Shown here: piece by piece, positions 15,544 to 23,175 of the stretch
Position numbering within the stretch: the stretch's first letter is position 1
How the letters are laid out: each line of letters begins with the position of its first letter
Origin: a virus
Length of the DNA: 64,000 bases
Virus record (IMG/VR): IMGVR_UViG_3300025930_000141
Span: 16,712-80,711 of that record
Reading direction: 5' to 3' (one strand)
Translations under genes and position numbers: made by a program
The notes under the pieces: generated by a model
Told to the model about the DNA's origin: nothing
Databases searched by the model: none
The model's input: only the letters and a program-made list of their open reading frames with translations

Positions 15544-15809
15544 CAGTAACCATATTCCGAAAGGTGATTACTGTAGCGACGCCACTCGGCCTCGTAAGCC
15601 CGAGTCTCGCGCTCGTACTCCCAGATTTCCCGCTCAATGTCTTCCCAGCGCATACCCTCAAAATCAGGGTCGGGCTCGGTATCGGGGTCGGGGGCATCTG
15701 CAAAGCGAGAATCCTCGCCGAACGCCGCCATGTGACCGGCCATGGTATATGCCTCAATAGCATGGCTGGCGTCGCCAGCGTCACTACCATCTACCTCGTA
15801 ATACATCAT
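15543..15809 (-). CDS. Acidic hypothetical protein, 88 aa
   Basis: MMYYEVDGSDAGDASHAIEA, a DPDTEPDPDFEG linker and a Tyr/Glu-rich helix (WEDIEREIWEYERETRAYEA). AGGAGGA ribosome site. No family recognised. Confidence 0.65.
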   Translation of the reverse strand: MMYYEVDGSDAGDASHAIEAYTMAGHMAAFGEDSRFADAPDPDTEPDPDFEGMRWEDIEREIWEYERETRAYEAEWRRYSNHLSEYGY

Positions 15810-15814
15810 TCCTC

Positions 15815-15949
15815 CTAGTAACTGTGACAGTCAAAGCAGCCAGCGGACTTGCCGCAGGACTCGCACTTACCATAACTCATGGAAAACCAGCCAAGAATCT
15901 GACAAATCTTGCACTTGGTCTTCTCGTGGCAGGGTTCACAAACAAACAT
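15815..15949 (-). CDS. Zinc-ribbon microprotein with four CxxC pairs, 44 aa
   Basis: MFVCEPCHEKTKCKICQIL, then CESCGKSAGCFDC: two four-cysteine zinc sites in a 44-residue protein. First gene after promoter 15974-16002, with AGGAG upstream. Confidence 0.7.
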   Translation of the reverse strand: MFVCEPCHEKTKCKICQILGWFSMSYGKCESCGKSAGCFDCHSY

Positions 15950-15973
15950 GACCGTCTCCTAACTTGTGCCTAC

Positions 15974-16002
15974 AGCCTACACGACTCAGGACTGCCTGTC
16001 AA
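15974..16002 (-). promoter_or_regulatory. Promoter, TTGACA-17-TAGGCT
   Basis: -35 at 15997-16002, -10 at 15974-15979, overlapping the 3' end of pncA. Confidence 0.72.
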
Positions 16003-16585
16003 GAGTGACTTTTGCCCTCTTGACCTCGCGCATCATGGCTGCCGTAGCCTCGTCTCCACCAACGCTTACCACGTATCCAGGCAGAACGTTAACGTCGTAT
16101 CCAAACCGTACCGCGTCGAGCGCGGTAGCCTTAACGCAGTGGTCACCGGCAATGCCCACAATGTCTACCCGGTCTACGCCATGGGCTAACAGGTATTCAT
16201 CTAAATCTGTCCCGTCCATGTTATAGCCCTGGAAGCCCGAATAGTCTGGCTTACCCTGGCCCTTGCGGAAAACGTGATGAGCGTCAAACGGCAGACTAGC
16301 ATTAAGCAGGGCTGGGTGCAATTGGGCACCCTCGGTACCGCCGACACAGTGCACCGGCCAGGTGCTTACAAAGTCTGGCTCGTTGGTTACCGCAAAGTGT
16401 CCACCGTTGGTGTCGGGCAGAGCATTGTGGTAATCCTTGGTGAACAGTACAAAGTCGTAGTCACGATGATTGCGGGTAACATAATCAGCAATTGCATTCG
16501 CAATCCGGTCACCGCCCTTGACTGCCAGGGCACCGCCCTCGGTAAAGTCGTTTTGTACGTCAACGATAATCAGTGCGTTAGTCAT
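15986..16585 (-). CDS. pncA: Nicotinamidase (isochorismatase family), 199 aa
   Basis: Catalytic triad residues are in place: Asp9 in VDVQNDF, Lys108 in FRKGQG and Cys150 in AGDHCVKAT, with metal ligands in the DYHNALPDTNGGHF segment (residues 51-64). The enzyme hydrolyses nicotinamide to nicotinate and ammonia, feeding NAD salvage by the Preiss-Handler route. It sits in the same transcription unit as NadR-like and PnuC genes, giving a NAD-regeneration module. Confidence 0.9.
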   Translation of the reverse strand: MTNALIIVDVQNDFTEGGALAVKGGDRIANAIADYVTRNHRDYDFVLFTKDYHNALPDTNGGHFAVTNEPDFVSTWPVHCVGGTEGAQLHPALLNASLPFDAHHVFRKGQGKPDYSGFQGYNMDGTDLDEYLLAHGVDRVDIVGIAGDHCVKATALDAVRFGYDVNVLPGYVVSVGGDEATAAMMREVKRAKVTLDRQS

Positions 16586-16763
16586 ATGTTTCCCACCTAA
16601 TTACAATCATTGGTTCCTGATGCTCATTGGGGCCATAACCAACCCACTCTGAGCCTATCTCGATATTAACTGTTGAACCGGGCGGCACCGAGTTGACAGC
16701 CGCCTTTAAGTCTTCGAAGTCTGAGCCGGTACGGACCTCAATTTCATGCGTTGTCTTAATCAT
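16578..16763 (-). CDS. Hypothetical 61-aa protein
   Basis: Start ATG 16763 (MIKTTHEIEVRTGSDFEDLK) overlaps the upstream stop. Alternating beta-like pattern ending MIVIRWETYD. No family recognised; in the NAD operon. Confidence 0.6.
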   Translation of the reverse strand: MIKTTHEIEVRTGSDFEDLKAAVNSVPPGSTVNIEIGSEWVGYGPNEHQEPMIVIRWETYD

Positions 16764-16939
16764 CAGAACACCTGTCTCCACCTAGGCGTCATCCCTGTCA
16801 CCGCGTCGGCTCTGATTTCTACAATCTCAAACAGGAGGCCGCACTGACACTCCCACACGCTGCCGAGACCTATTGCGTTGTTCAGGTTGCCTCTTGGATA
16901 ATCGTGTGCGTGCGGAGGCTTAACATCTTTCCAAGGCAT
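16763..16939 (-). CDS. Hypothetical 58-aa protein
   Basis: MPWKDVKPPHAHDYPRGNLN, a CQC pair and VEIRADAVTGM. Overlaps nadR and the next gene by one and a few bases, so it is part of the same operon. Confidence 0.6.
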   Translation of the reverse strand: MPWKDVKPPHAHDYPRGNLNNAIGLGSVWECQCGLLFEIVEIRADAVTGMTPRWRQVF

Positions 16940-17973
16940 CAGAAACCATTCCTATCATACTCTAGTAACATAGTGTGCTTTCGTGCCGCTTGCCGACTGG
17001 CACCCAGGGCGACCTGTAGTCGCTCATTATGGTTGCTTGGGTCAATGAGACGGTACTTAAGTCCGTACCGCTCGGCTACGTCAACCCAGTATTCGTCCGG
17101 CGACTCCCGGTGGTCACCGCCATAACGCAGCGGGTCCCGCTCAAAGTCAATATTCGACTTGGTAATGACATAAAGGTCGCTCTTTAGTTCCTCGGCGTCC
17201 TTTAGCAGTCCTTGCGGGACCGGGCCTAAAGCCTCACGCCAGTGTGGCTGTTCCCAATAACCAATAGTCGAATACAGGTCGGTGTCTTGGACCAGGAACG
17301 GCTTACCAGTAAAGAACTCCATGTGCCGCTGCGCGGCAGCCTGACCTCGCCAGATAGCCGTCATTGACGCAACAGTAATCTCGGGACCAACTGTTTCCAG
17401 ATAAGGACGTGCCCACTCGTACAGCCAGTGGCCGGGTAGGAATTCAGCCATATCCTGAGACAGCGTTGTCTTACCCGTGGACTCTGCACCAAATACGGTA
17501 ACCTTCGTGCGCATGCGGCCTTGGAACTCTGGAATCATCATATCAAAGTTCGCTAGCGTGTGCTCGCGCACATCGGTCGCCTTGGTGTAAAGCAGTTCAC
17601 GGCCAGGGTCGTATGGAATGAATACCCCGCCCAGCAGTTCGGCCAACTTTTGTCCGTACGGCTCACTGGACACGAATGTGTCATTAGGCTGTGCGCCGTG
17701 CTCGCGGAGGATGGACTGCCAAATTGTCCAGAACCCCTCAGTGTCCGGGTCCTGTGGCAGTTCCTTGTGGTAGTTACGCAGTTCTACGTCGTAGAGGCGG
17801 TCGTGCTTGATAGCCTCAAACATCGAGAAGTACCGCTCGTAGCGCATCGGCTCAGACGGTTGTGTGCAAAGCAGGACCACCGTGTGCTGGCCGAGCGAAG
17901 CCGCAAACCTTACTAGGTTCAGGTGGCCTCGGGTCGGCGGCATAGCCGTCATTAATACGAATGTGGTGGTCAT
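16939..17973 (-). CDS. nadR: NadR-like NMN adenylyltransferase / nicotinamide riboside kinase, 344 aa
   Basis: The N-terminal nucleotidyltransferase domain has TAMPPTRGHL (residues 9-18, GH nucleotidyl-transfer motif). The C-terminal kinase domain has the P-loop GAESTGKT (162-169) and WARPY and VQDTDLYST segments of NadR kinases. The pair would phosphorylate imported nicotinamide riboside to NMN and convert NMN to NAD. No N-terminal helix-turn-helix, so it lacks the repressor function of enterobacterial NadR. It overlaps pnuC by four bases. Confidence 0.9.
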   Translation of the reverse strand: MTTTFVLMTAMPPTRGHLNLVRFAASLGQHTVVLLCTQPSEPMRYERYFSMFEAIKHDRLYDVELRNYHKELPQDPDTEGFWTIWQSILREHGAQPNDTFVSSEPYGQKLAELLGGVFIPYDPGRELLYTKATDVREHTLANFDMMIPEFQGRMRTKVTVFGAESTGKTTLSQDMAEFLPGHWLYEWARPYLETVGPEITVASMTAIWRGQAAAQRHMEFFTGKPFLVQDTDLYSTIGYWEQPHWREALGPVPQGLLKDAEELKSDLYVITKSNIDFERDPLRYGGDHRESPDEYWVDVAERYGLKYRLIDPSNHNERLQVALGASRQAARKHTMLLEYDRNGF

Positions 17974-18683
17974 GCTGCTAACACCGCTTCCTGTGCTGGT
18001 TGCTTAACTTCATTGTCCATACCGCGCTTCCATGCGTACCAACCCCAGGCTGTGTTAGCGAGGAAGAATACGTACTGGAATGCTACCAGGAACAAACCGG
18101 CAGTGAAGTACGTGTAAATTGCAAACACGTTTACCAGCCCCCAGATGCCCCAGTTTTCCAACTTCTTGTTATCGAGCATGAACTGTGCCAAAATGGTACC
18201 GGCGAAGATTACCGAGTCCGTCCACGCCAGATGACCTCCGAGGGCGGTGGAAATTGCGACGATGACGAGGTAGCCCGCGAGTGCGACCGCAATTGATGCG
18301 GCCCACGAGGGGGCCGACATGCGGGTGACAGGCCGTGTGTCGGCATCTGACTTCCATCGAATCCAACCGTACACGAGATACACGGTGAGGAATGCGTTAA
18401 TGCCTGTTGATGCAAACAGCCCGAACTGGTAAAACAGCAGGCAGTAGGCGGCTGTCGAGACAGCGCCAATCGGGTAATTGATTCTACGCTCCATAACACA
18501 CAGAAACGTGCAGGAGTAGGAGGTGAATACAGCAAAAGCCTCAAGCCACGACAGGGTGGTAATCCAACCGACTGCCAGGCCAAGGCCATAGGAGAGCGCC
18601 GTGAGCGCCAATCCAATAACTACAGATTGAGCAATGTTTGTCATTGCGCCATGCTCACGACGCGGAATTGTAATAAATGACAT
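17970..18683 (-). CDS. pnuC: PnuC nicotinamide riboside transporter, 237 aa
   Basis: Seven to eight hydrophobic helices. The conserved ENWGIWGLVNVFAIYTYF and aromatic-rich C-terminal helix (YVFFLANTAWGWYAWKR) match PnuC. It facilitates uptake of nicotinamide riboside, which NadR traps by phosphorylation. First gene of the NAD operon, with GAAAGGGATG upstream. Confidence 0.9.
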   Translation of the reverse strand: MSFITIPRREHGAMTNIAQSVVIGLALTALSYGLGLAVGWITTLSWLEAFAVFTSYSCTFLCVMERRINYPIGAVSTAAYCLLFYQFGLFASTGINAFLTVYLVYGWIRWKSDADTRPVTRMSAPSWAASIAVALAGYLVIVAISTALGGHLAWTDSVIFAGTILAQFMLDNKKLENWGIWGLVNVFAIYTYFTAGLFLVAFQYVFFLANTAWGWYAWKRGMDNEVKQPAQEAVLAA

Positions 18684-18767
18684 TTGTTTTCATCCCTTTC
18701 AATTGTAGGGCCAAGCCGTCATGTCAACGCTTGAATAAGCCCTACGGGTCTTTTAACTTGTACCTAC

Positions 18768-18796
18768 ACTATAGCACGGCTATCGCCGTGTGTCAA
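18768..18796 (-). promoter_or_regulatory. Promoter, TTGACA-17-TATAGT, for the NAD operon
   Basis: -35 at 18791-18796, -10 at 18768-18773. The spacer carries the same CACGGC/GCCGTG dyad as the promoter at 13971. About 80 bases upstream of pnuC. Confidence 0.82.
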
Positions 18797-19161
18797 GGTA
18801 GACTTATTGGTACATTTATGGTGCCTGTGGTTATGCTTGTACCGGTCCCAATGGAGTACGGGCCGGTACTAATAACGTAGCCGCCGTTTTGACGCTTTGG
18901 CTTACGCTTTTTCTTCACACCAGACTTTGTACCCTTAGGCATGGTCCACTCAAAGTATACCGAGCCGTCCGGGTGGGTGTGCTGGGTACGGCGGTAATGT
19001 GCTCTCACCGTCTTGGGGGCAACGGTAGGATAAGTGCCGTCTGTATTCCAGTCATACATATGTAATTCGTCAGCCAGCGTCTCTGTTACCACCATTGTCT
19101 CGGTGGGGTCGAGGTCGAGAACCTTGCCGTCCTGCGGACCTCGATAAAGCCTAACCTTCAT
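18793..19161 (-). CDS. Hypothetical 122-aa protein with basic middle and Thr/Gly tail
   Basis: MKVRLYRGPQDGKVLDLDP resembles the start of small phage proteins that describe a label-like beta fold; then HPDGSVYFEWTMPKG, a KKKRKPKRQNGG basic stretch, and a repetitive GTGTSITTGTIN tail. Start ATG 19161 overlaps the macro-domain gene end. Confidence 0.65.
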   Translation of the reverse strand: MKVRLYRGPQDGKVLDLDPTETMVVTETLADELHMYDWNTDGTYPTVAPKTVRAHYRRTQHTHPDGSVYFEWTMPKGTKSGVKKKRKPKRQNGGYVISTGPYSIGTGTSITTGTINVPISLP

Positions 19162-19600
19162 AATGCCAAACCTCAAACTCAAACTCGGGGTAAATAGCCT
19201 CAGCGGCTAGTAATAGTTGCTCTACCTTCGGCCATTCCAGGCCCCCGATGCCTGAGCCGATTTCAGGAATTGCAATGGTGGTTCCCCACGCTTTTTCGGT
19301 AGGAGAGTAGAACCTAAAAAAGTCCATGACTGACGCAAAAACCCATTCATACCGGGCATTTGCTCCGGGATTGTCCTGGGTATAAAGATTAAGGATTACT
19401 ACGCCACGGTCAGGCACCCCAGTAAACTCACCGGGCACCGCAAGACCAACGTCGCACACATGCTTATAAAACTTGAAGTTGGCGGGGAACTTTTCCTTGA
19501 TAGTCTTCGCTACCCCGGCCCCCATGACACCTTTGATGTTGGCTCCGTGAGCAATAATCTTTGCGTCTGTTGTAAACAGGTCACCATTACGGTGCTGCAT
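19151..19600 (-). CDS. Macro-domain protein (ADP-ribose binding/hydrolysing), 149 aa
   Basis: Classic macro-domain pattern: NGDLF, IIAHGANIKGVMGAGVA (ligand loop, residues about 14-30), a middle LNLYTQDNPG strand, and the IPEIGSGIGGLEW loop. Such domains remove or bind ADP-ribose, and the single-domain type can reverse ADP-ribosylation or process ADP-ribose phosphates. ATG 19600 has a better ribosome site than the TTG upstream. It lies immediately upstream of the NAD operon promoter, suggesting a link between ADP-ribose handling and NAD repair. Confidence 0.87.
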   Translation of the reverse strand: MQHRNGDLFTTDAKIIAHGANIKGVMGAGVAKTIKEKFPANFKFYKHVCDVGLAVPGEFTGVPDRGVVILNLYTQDNPGANARYEWVFASVMDFFRFYSPTEKAWGTTIAIPEIGSGIGGLEWPKVEQLLLAAEAIYPEFEFEVWHYEG

Positions 19601-19634
19601 GTTAATTTCCAATCTGTTGACGGAACTTATGTTG

Positions 19635-19708
19635 CTCCCCGACTAGGATTCGAACCTAGAACTCACTGGTTAACGGCCAGTCACTCTGCCTGATTGAGTT
19701 ACCGGGGA
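19635..19708 (-). tRNA. tRNA-Asn(GTT) with C33
   Basis: Acceptor TCCCCGG/TCGGGGA, stem ACTGG/CCAGT, loop CCGTTAA, G73. The loop differs from the usual CTGTTAA only by C33. Confidence 0.86.
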
Positions 19709-19717
19709 ATGCATTTG

Positions 19718-19790
19718 CCGAGCATGTTTGTGTTAATCGAAATGCGGACAGGTCTTGCACATGGTTGATAAACGACCAACGTCGGCTCGG
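19718..19790 (-). ncRNA. Y RNA-like small RNA Y1 (short form)
   Basis: Terminal stem CCGAG/CTCGG, 5' strand CCGAC in place of G[U/C]CGA, second helix GTTGGTCG/CGATTAAC, and CGTTTATC motif: same plan as the other seven Y-like RNAs, about 73 bases. No T-arm. Lies between tRNA-Asn and tRNA-Gln with about 9 bases to tRNA-Asn. Confidence 0.68.
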
Positions 19791-19824
19791 ACTTGTTTTG
19801 TTGTATTTATACTGCCCATATCAG

Positions 19825-19897
19825 CAACCCCATTAGGATTCGAACCTAAACCATCTAGAACCAAAATCTAGCGTCCTGCCAATTAGACCATGGGGTT
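19825..19897 (-). tRNA. tRNA-Gln(TTG)
   Basis: Acceptor AACCCCA/TGGGGTT, stem CTAGA/TCTAG, loop TTTTGGT, G73. Confidence 0.92.
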
Positions 19898-20072
19898 GGG
19901 TTGCCGTCTTTCCGGCTGTCAGGCTTCCTGGGCCAGTGCCTTATATTTGTATACCGGTTATGACCGTGGCCGGTTGCAGCATCACCACTCGCATCCCACC
20001 CGTTTGTTGCAGGTTTTACTCTTAAGCGATACCCGCTCACCGGCCAAAGCCTTGTCCGTGTGCTGCGTGACC
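19898..20072 (-). other. Leader between promoter and tRNA-Gln, no gene seen
   Basis: About 170 bases from the start site near 20066 to tRNA-Gln. It can form GCCGG-type stems (GCCGGAAAGACGGC at the 3' side), but I see no frame with a ribosome site, no T-arm and no Y motif. Confidence 0.4.
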
Positions 20073-20102
20073 ATTGTACACCGGGTGTACCGGCCCTGTC
20101 AA
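20073..20102 (-). promoter_or_regulatory. Promoter, TTGACA-18-TACAAT, for tRNA-Gln/Y1/tRNA-Asn
   Basis: -35 at 20097-20102, -10 at 20073-20078. CCGG/CCGG arms in the spacer. Confidence 0.82.
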
Positions 20103-20104
20103 CC

Positions 20105-20431
20105 TCAGATGTTTCTGACCTCACATGGGTCAGAGTCACCCGGACACCATAACTTTAAACCGTCAGCGCGCCATACGCCGGACACGGGCTTATAGTCTAC
20201 CTCGGCATATCCGACCGGAGTCAGATAACGGTAAATCAGTGTGTTGTCGGCAGGGCGTAGGTCCAACCACAAGACACCAATACAGCCGCAAACGGTATTG
20301 ACCTTAGCACGGGTCATGCCACCCTTAACGCTTACCCACTCGGCGTGGGTCATCATCTGTGGGTCCTTGGCCTGAGCCGGTGCGGGTAACAGAACAAACA
20401 ATGCGGCCAAAGCCGCTACAATCTTTTTCAA
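20105..20431 (-). CDS. Secreted BLIP/SmpA-like protein, 108 aa
   Basis: Signal peptide (MKKIVAALAALFVLLPAPAQ, cleavage after AQA), then MTHAEWVSVKGGMTRAKVNT: the pattern 'x-x-E-[FW]-x-x-[VI]-x-x-GMT-x-x-x-V' is that of BLIP-like and SmpA/BamE-like small folds. Several cysteines (CGC, CPGDSDPC) suggest disulfides. Exported from infected cells; target unknown. A second exported protein of comparable plan lies at 26047. Confidence 0.68.
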   Translation of the reverse strand: MKKIVAALAALFVLLPAPAQAKDPQMMTHAEWVSVKGGMTRAKVNTVCGCIGVLWLDLRPADNTLIYRYLTPVGYAEVDYKPVSGVWRADGLKLWCPGDSDPCEVRNI

Positions 20432-20589
20432 CTTAATCCTTCTCGATAGTACGAAGCCACATCAAACTGCTGTGACCACGTTAGTGGGTAACCGGTCCAA
20501 TTGAATGAATCATATACCTGGCCGTCTACGAATACTCTGTAAAGGTACCGGCGCGGGTACAGTTTAATCTCGTCCAGGTATATATCCAC
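20428..20589 (-). CDS. Hypothetical 53-aa protein, GTG start
   Basis: GTG at 20589 follows GGGAGGACGAAG, better than the ATG at 20622, which lies inside the upstream gene. Encodes VDIYLDEIKLYPRRYLYRVF. Couples to the secreted BLIP-like gene by four bases. Confidence 0.55.
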   Translation of the reverse strand: MDIYLDEIKLYPRRYLYRVFVDGQVYDSFNWTGYPLTWSQQFDVASYYREGLS

Positions 20590-20716
20590 CTTCGTCCTCC
20601 CAAGTGTCGGTGTACTTTTCACATTCTAAACAAACATTGTTAATCACGATGTTGACAATATTGTGTGCGTCTTTATAAACCACATTACATGAAGGACACC
20701 GCATTACTACACACAT
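20564..20716 (-). CDS. Zinc-ribbon microprotein, 50 aa
   Basis: MCVVMRCPSCNVVYKDAHN with CPSC and CLEC pairs 19 residues apart. It begins five bases after tRNA-Thr(GGT) and overlaps the next gene in another frame. Confidence 0.65.
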   Translation of the reverse strand: MCVVMRCPSCNVVYKDAHNIVNIVINNVCLECEKYTDTWEDEGGYIPGRD

Positions 20717-20720
20717 GACG

Positions 20721-20795
20721 AGCCACCTATGGGATTCGAACCCATGACCTCAAACTTACCAAGTTTGCGCGCTAACCTAACTGTGCCAAGGCGGC
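20721..20795 (-). tRNA. tRNA-Thr(GGT)
   Basis: Acceptor GCCGCCT/AGGTGGC, stem CAAAC/GTTTG, loop TTGGTAA. Discriminator U, shared by all three Thr tRNAs here. Confidence 0.9.
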
Positions 20796-20855
20796 GGGTA
20801 GGGAGCGGTACGCTCTGCAAAGTTAGTGCAGTCTAACCACGCCCGCTTACCCCAG

Positions 20856-20926
20856 AGCCCCTAGCCGGGATTGAGCCGACTTCTCCTGTTTACAAGGCAG
20901 GTGCATCACCTTAATGCTTTAGGGGC
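20856..20926 (-). tRNA. tRNA-Thr(TGT)
   Basis: Acceptor GCCCCTA/TAGGGGC, loop CTTGTAA, C-A mismatch closing the anticodon loop; T-loop starts with C instead of T54. Confidence 0.85.
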
Positions 20927-21029
20927 GAGTGGTGTGTTTTATGTTTCAATACCGGGCTGCTCCGTCACCAGTCCCTAATGAAACAAATGTTCACCGTCCA
21001 TAGCGGCTGGGGGTTGCGCCGCCACCACG

Positions 21030-21103
21030 AGCCGATACGGGGAATCGAACCCCGGCTATTCTACATTACGAAAGTAGTACCATACCATTTAGGAGTTATC
21101 GGC
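21030..21103 (-). tRNA. tRNA-Thr(CGT)
   Basis: Acceptor GCCGATA/TATCGGC, loop TTCGTAA. Third consecutive Thr tRNA, so ACC, ACA and ACG are all covered. Confidence 0.88.
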
Positions 21104-21112
21104 AGAGGTACC

Positions 21113-21142
21113 AGGATAGCAGGCCCGGTACCAGATTGTCAA
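21113..21142 (-). promoter_or_regulatory. Promoter, TTGACA-18-TATCCT, for the Thr tRNA cluster
   Basis: -35 at 21137-21142, -10 at 21113-21118, ten bases upstream of tRNA-Thr(CGT). Confidence 0.8.
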
Positions 21143-21882
21143 ATGAACTTAAGCAGTTCAGACCATGGGCCGTGGTCAGAAGAATTATCGTCTATGTCCA
21201 CGTAGGCCGCTATTACTTTAAGTCCCTTTAATACTGCACCGTCGATAAGGCGACTACCATGTGTACCGCGCGACGGTAGCCGGTCAACAGCAGACCACAC
21301 CAGTTTCCACATTGGGAACTTAACCTTGATTGCCGCGCGAGCCCAGCGGTGCTTGAAGTTAATGTTCCAGTCACCGGCCAAGATAGAGGCGTCAGTCTTG
21401 AAATGTGTCTTTAGTTGATTACTGCGTCGGCGCAGGTTGTTTGTAGCCTGATGCCAGGCGACCACTCGGTCGGTATGACGGTGGTGGGCCAGGTCGCCCT
21501 CTACTCCCGAAGGGAAGTGACAAACCGAAACCACTACGCGCTTACCAGACTCAAGGTGTTCCAGTACCGCGTTTTGTGCATACAGCGGAGACGACAGGTG
21601 TCCACCCAACTTGAACAGGTGATGAGACACTAAGTACGACTCGTGGAAGATGACCTTAAATACTGACTTGTCATAAACAATGGCAGAGTCATCTTTGAGT
21701 CCCTTGTCGCCAACCACAACACCAAAGCCGGGTACGGCCAGGGCATCCTCGCGGCCCTCGGTAGCCACCTCTGTAAGTGTGATAACTTGTGCGGTTTGAG
21801 CGTACTTGAGTACGGCTCGATGCAATGCCTGAATACTACCCTTGTAGAACCCAGACGAATGCGTGTGCTTAAATCTAATCAT
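21139..21882 (-). CDS. Endonuclease/exonuclease/phosphatase (EEP) family protein, 247 aa
   Basis: Signature residues in order: TEV (residues about 37-39), VCHFPSG, AGDWNINF (about 166-173), GSRLIDG and SDHGPW near the C-terminus. EEP enzymes hydrolyse phosphodiesters in DNA, RNA or lipids with a catalytic His and a metal. ATG 21882 is six bases after TATACT (21889-21894), so leaderless. RNA or DNA repair/degradation is likely; substrate open. Confidence 0.83.
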   Translation of the reverse strand: MIRFKHTHSSGFYKGSIQALHRAVLKYAQTAQVITLTEVATEGREDALAVPGFGVVVGDKGLKDDSAIVYDKSVFKVIFHESYLVSHHLFKLGGHLSSPLYAQNAVLEHLESGKRVVVSVCHFPSGVEGDLAHHRHTDRVVAWHQATNNLRRRSNQLKTHFKTDASILAGDWNINFKHRWARAAIKVKFPMWKLVWSAVDRLPSRGTHGSRLIDGAVLKGLKVIAAYVDIDDNSSDHGPWSELLKFI

Positions 21883-21901
21883 GTGCTCAGTATATCACGC
21901 T

Positions 21902-22147
21902 TTAGGAGTCAGCGCCACTAACGTCGGTGCTCTTGGGCCTGCGAGCAAACTTCTCCTGGCGCTTGTCACGGCGCTTCTGGGCAGCCTTGTCCTTGCGGCG
22001 CTGGTACTTGCGATGCAGAGCAAAGATGGTAAGCACGTTACCCTTTAATTCGGTGTCCCAGTCGCCGTACTCGCGGTACTCTTTTTGGAGTTCTCGCAGG
22101 TAGTTAAGGTCGTCACTGATGATGTGCTTATTGCGTGGCCTAGACAA
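21902..22147 (-). CDS. Basic hypothetical protein, 81 aa, TTG start
   Basis: TTG at 22147 follows GAGGAAA and overlaps the upstream stop by eight bases; the ATG at 22165 would overlap more. Very basic (RKYQRRKDKAAQKRRDKRQE), so probably binds nucleic acid. Confidence 0.6.
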   Translation of the reverse strand: MSRPRNKHIISDDLNYLRELQKEYREYGDWDTELKGNVLTIFALHRKYQRRKDKAAQKRRDKRQEKFARRPKSTDVSGADS

Positions 22148-22487
22148 TTTCCTCTGCCTTTGCAATAGCCTTATCCATGACCGCGACTACCTCGTCTTCG
22201 GTGCGACCTGGGGCATCGTTCCAGTATGGAATGTTTAGCAGTTCGTCGGCACGCTTAAACTCGGGGTACTGCTCCTGAACAATTTCCTGAATAAACTGTG
22301 CGTACGGCATGGCCTCTTCACGAACGTAATCAAACTCTCCGGTTTCCTCACCCAGAGCCAAAGCAATGTGGCCGAGAGTACAATAACCATTTGTGTCTTC
22401 ATCATAATAGGCATCCGTGGTCCAGCGACCCGGAATGTTTGTGCGCATCTTGCGCAGTACACTTACATCAATCTTGTTATCGGACAT
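22140..22487 (-). CDS. Hypothetical 115-aa protein
   Basis: MSDNKIDVSVLRKMRTNIPG, then TNGYCTLGHIALALGEETG. The CxxGHIA segment recalls a family of small actinophage proteins, and the gene 29257-29631 (CVAGTVQW) has a similar plan. Role unknown. Good AAAGGAAAG ribosome site after tRNA-Arg(CCT). Confidence 0.65.
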   Translation of the reverse strand: MSDNKIDVSVLRKMRTNIPGRWTTDAYYDEDTNGYCTLGHIALALGEETGEFDYVREEAMPYAQFIQEIVQEQYPEFKRADELLNIPYWNDAPGRTEDEVVAVMDKAIAKAEEIV

Positions 22488-22506
22488 TAACTTTCCTTTC
22501 GTAGAG

Positions 22507-22578
22507 AGTCCCCAGCGGGACTTGAACCCGCGACCGGCAATTTAGGAAATTGCTGTTCTGCCACTGAACTATGGGGAC
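22507..22578 (-). tRNA. tRNA-Arg(CCT)
   Basis: Acceptor GTCCCCA/TGGGGAC, stem GCAAT/ATTGC, loop TTCCTAA. Confidence 0.91.
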
Positions 22579-22579
22579 G

Positions 22580-22656
22580 TGCGCCAGATGGGAGTCGAAC
22601 CCACATGTATCCATTATACTTTCAACTGCTTCGGGGGCAGGGGTAATACTAGCGCA
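22580..22656 (-). tRNA. D-armless tRNA-like RNA, Arg(CCG)-type anticodon loop
   Basis: An 8-bp acceptor (TGCGCTAG/CTGGCGCA) and a normal T-arm (GTGGG/CCCAT, TTCGACT loop) enclose an anticodon-type hairpin CTGC/GCAG with loop CCCCGAA (CCG anticodon, C33). There is no D-arm; instead about 20 bases with a GTAT/ATAC stem and a TGG loop lie between the anticodon arm and T-arm. The 34469-34544 RNA has the same plan. May be a non-standard tRNA or a tRNA mimic. Confidence 0.55.
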
Positions 22657-23103
22657 TTATGGTGGAGGTATTTCAATACCCCGGTCTACGTTATGTCTGT
22701 ACTCAAGAAGTCGCATGTGATGATATGCCCAAAAGACCAATTGAATAATCGCGGGTATAATTTGGAACCAATACCCGTGTGTTGAGTATACCACGACAGC
22801 ATAGAACCACACAAGGTAGCCGAGCAGCGGTCCAGCGCTAGAAATGGGCCTGTAGCGCATCAATAAATTCACGATGGACAGAACCACCGCTGCAATTGCT
22901 GCGACGCCCCAGAGGCTCACAGCGGGCACCAGGGCTATGTCTGTGGTCAACTGGTAGAGCACGCTGGCCTGCACCGACGCGGTGCTGGTGAAAAACACAA
23001 AGGCTATACCCATGTTCAGCGTATATGCCAACATAAGGTATAGCCAAAGAGGGAAGCGTTCACCCTCGCTTCGGTAGATTAATCTTGGCAAATACTTTCT
23101 CAT
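22657..23103 (-). CDS. Integral membrane protein, four helices, 148 aa
   Basis: MRKYLPRLIYRSEGERFPLW followed by helices near residues 18-42, 55-80, 92-108 and 112-132. Its stop touches the 5' end of the D-armless RNA. No family recognised. Confidence 0.68.
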   Translation of the reverse strand: MRKYLPRLIYRSEGERFPLWLYLMLAYTLNMGIAFVFFTSTASVQASVLYQLTTDIALVPAVSLWGVAAIAAVVLSIVNLLMRYRPISSAGPLLGYLVWFYAVVVYSTHGYWFQIIPAIIQLVFWAYHHMRLLEYRHNVDRGIEIPPP

Positions 23104-23175
23104 GTACTGATTTTACCACACTGTCCACAAAAAGCATTGAGTCTGCTACTCTATCCCAAAAGAAGTTAATCATCG

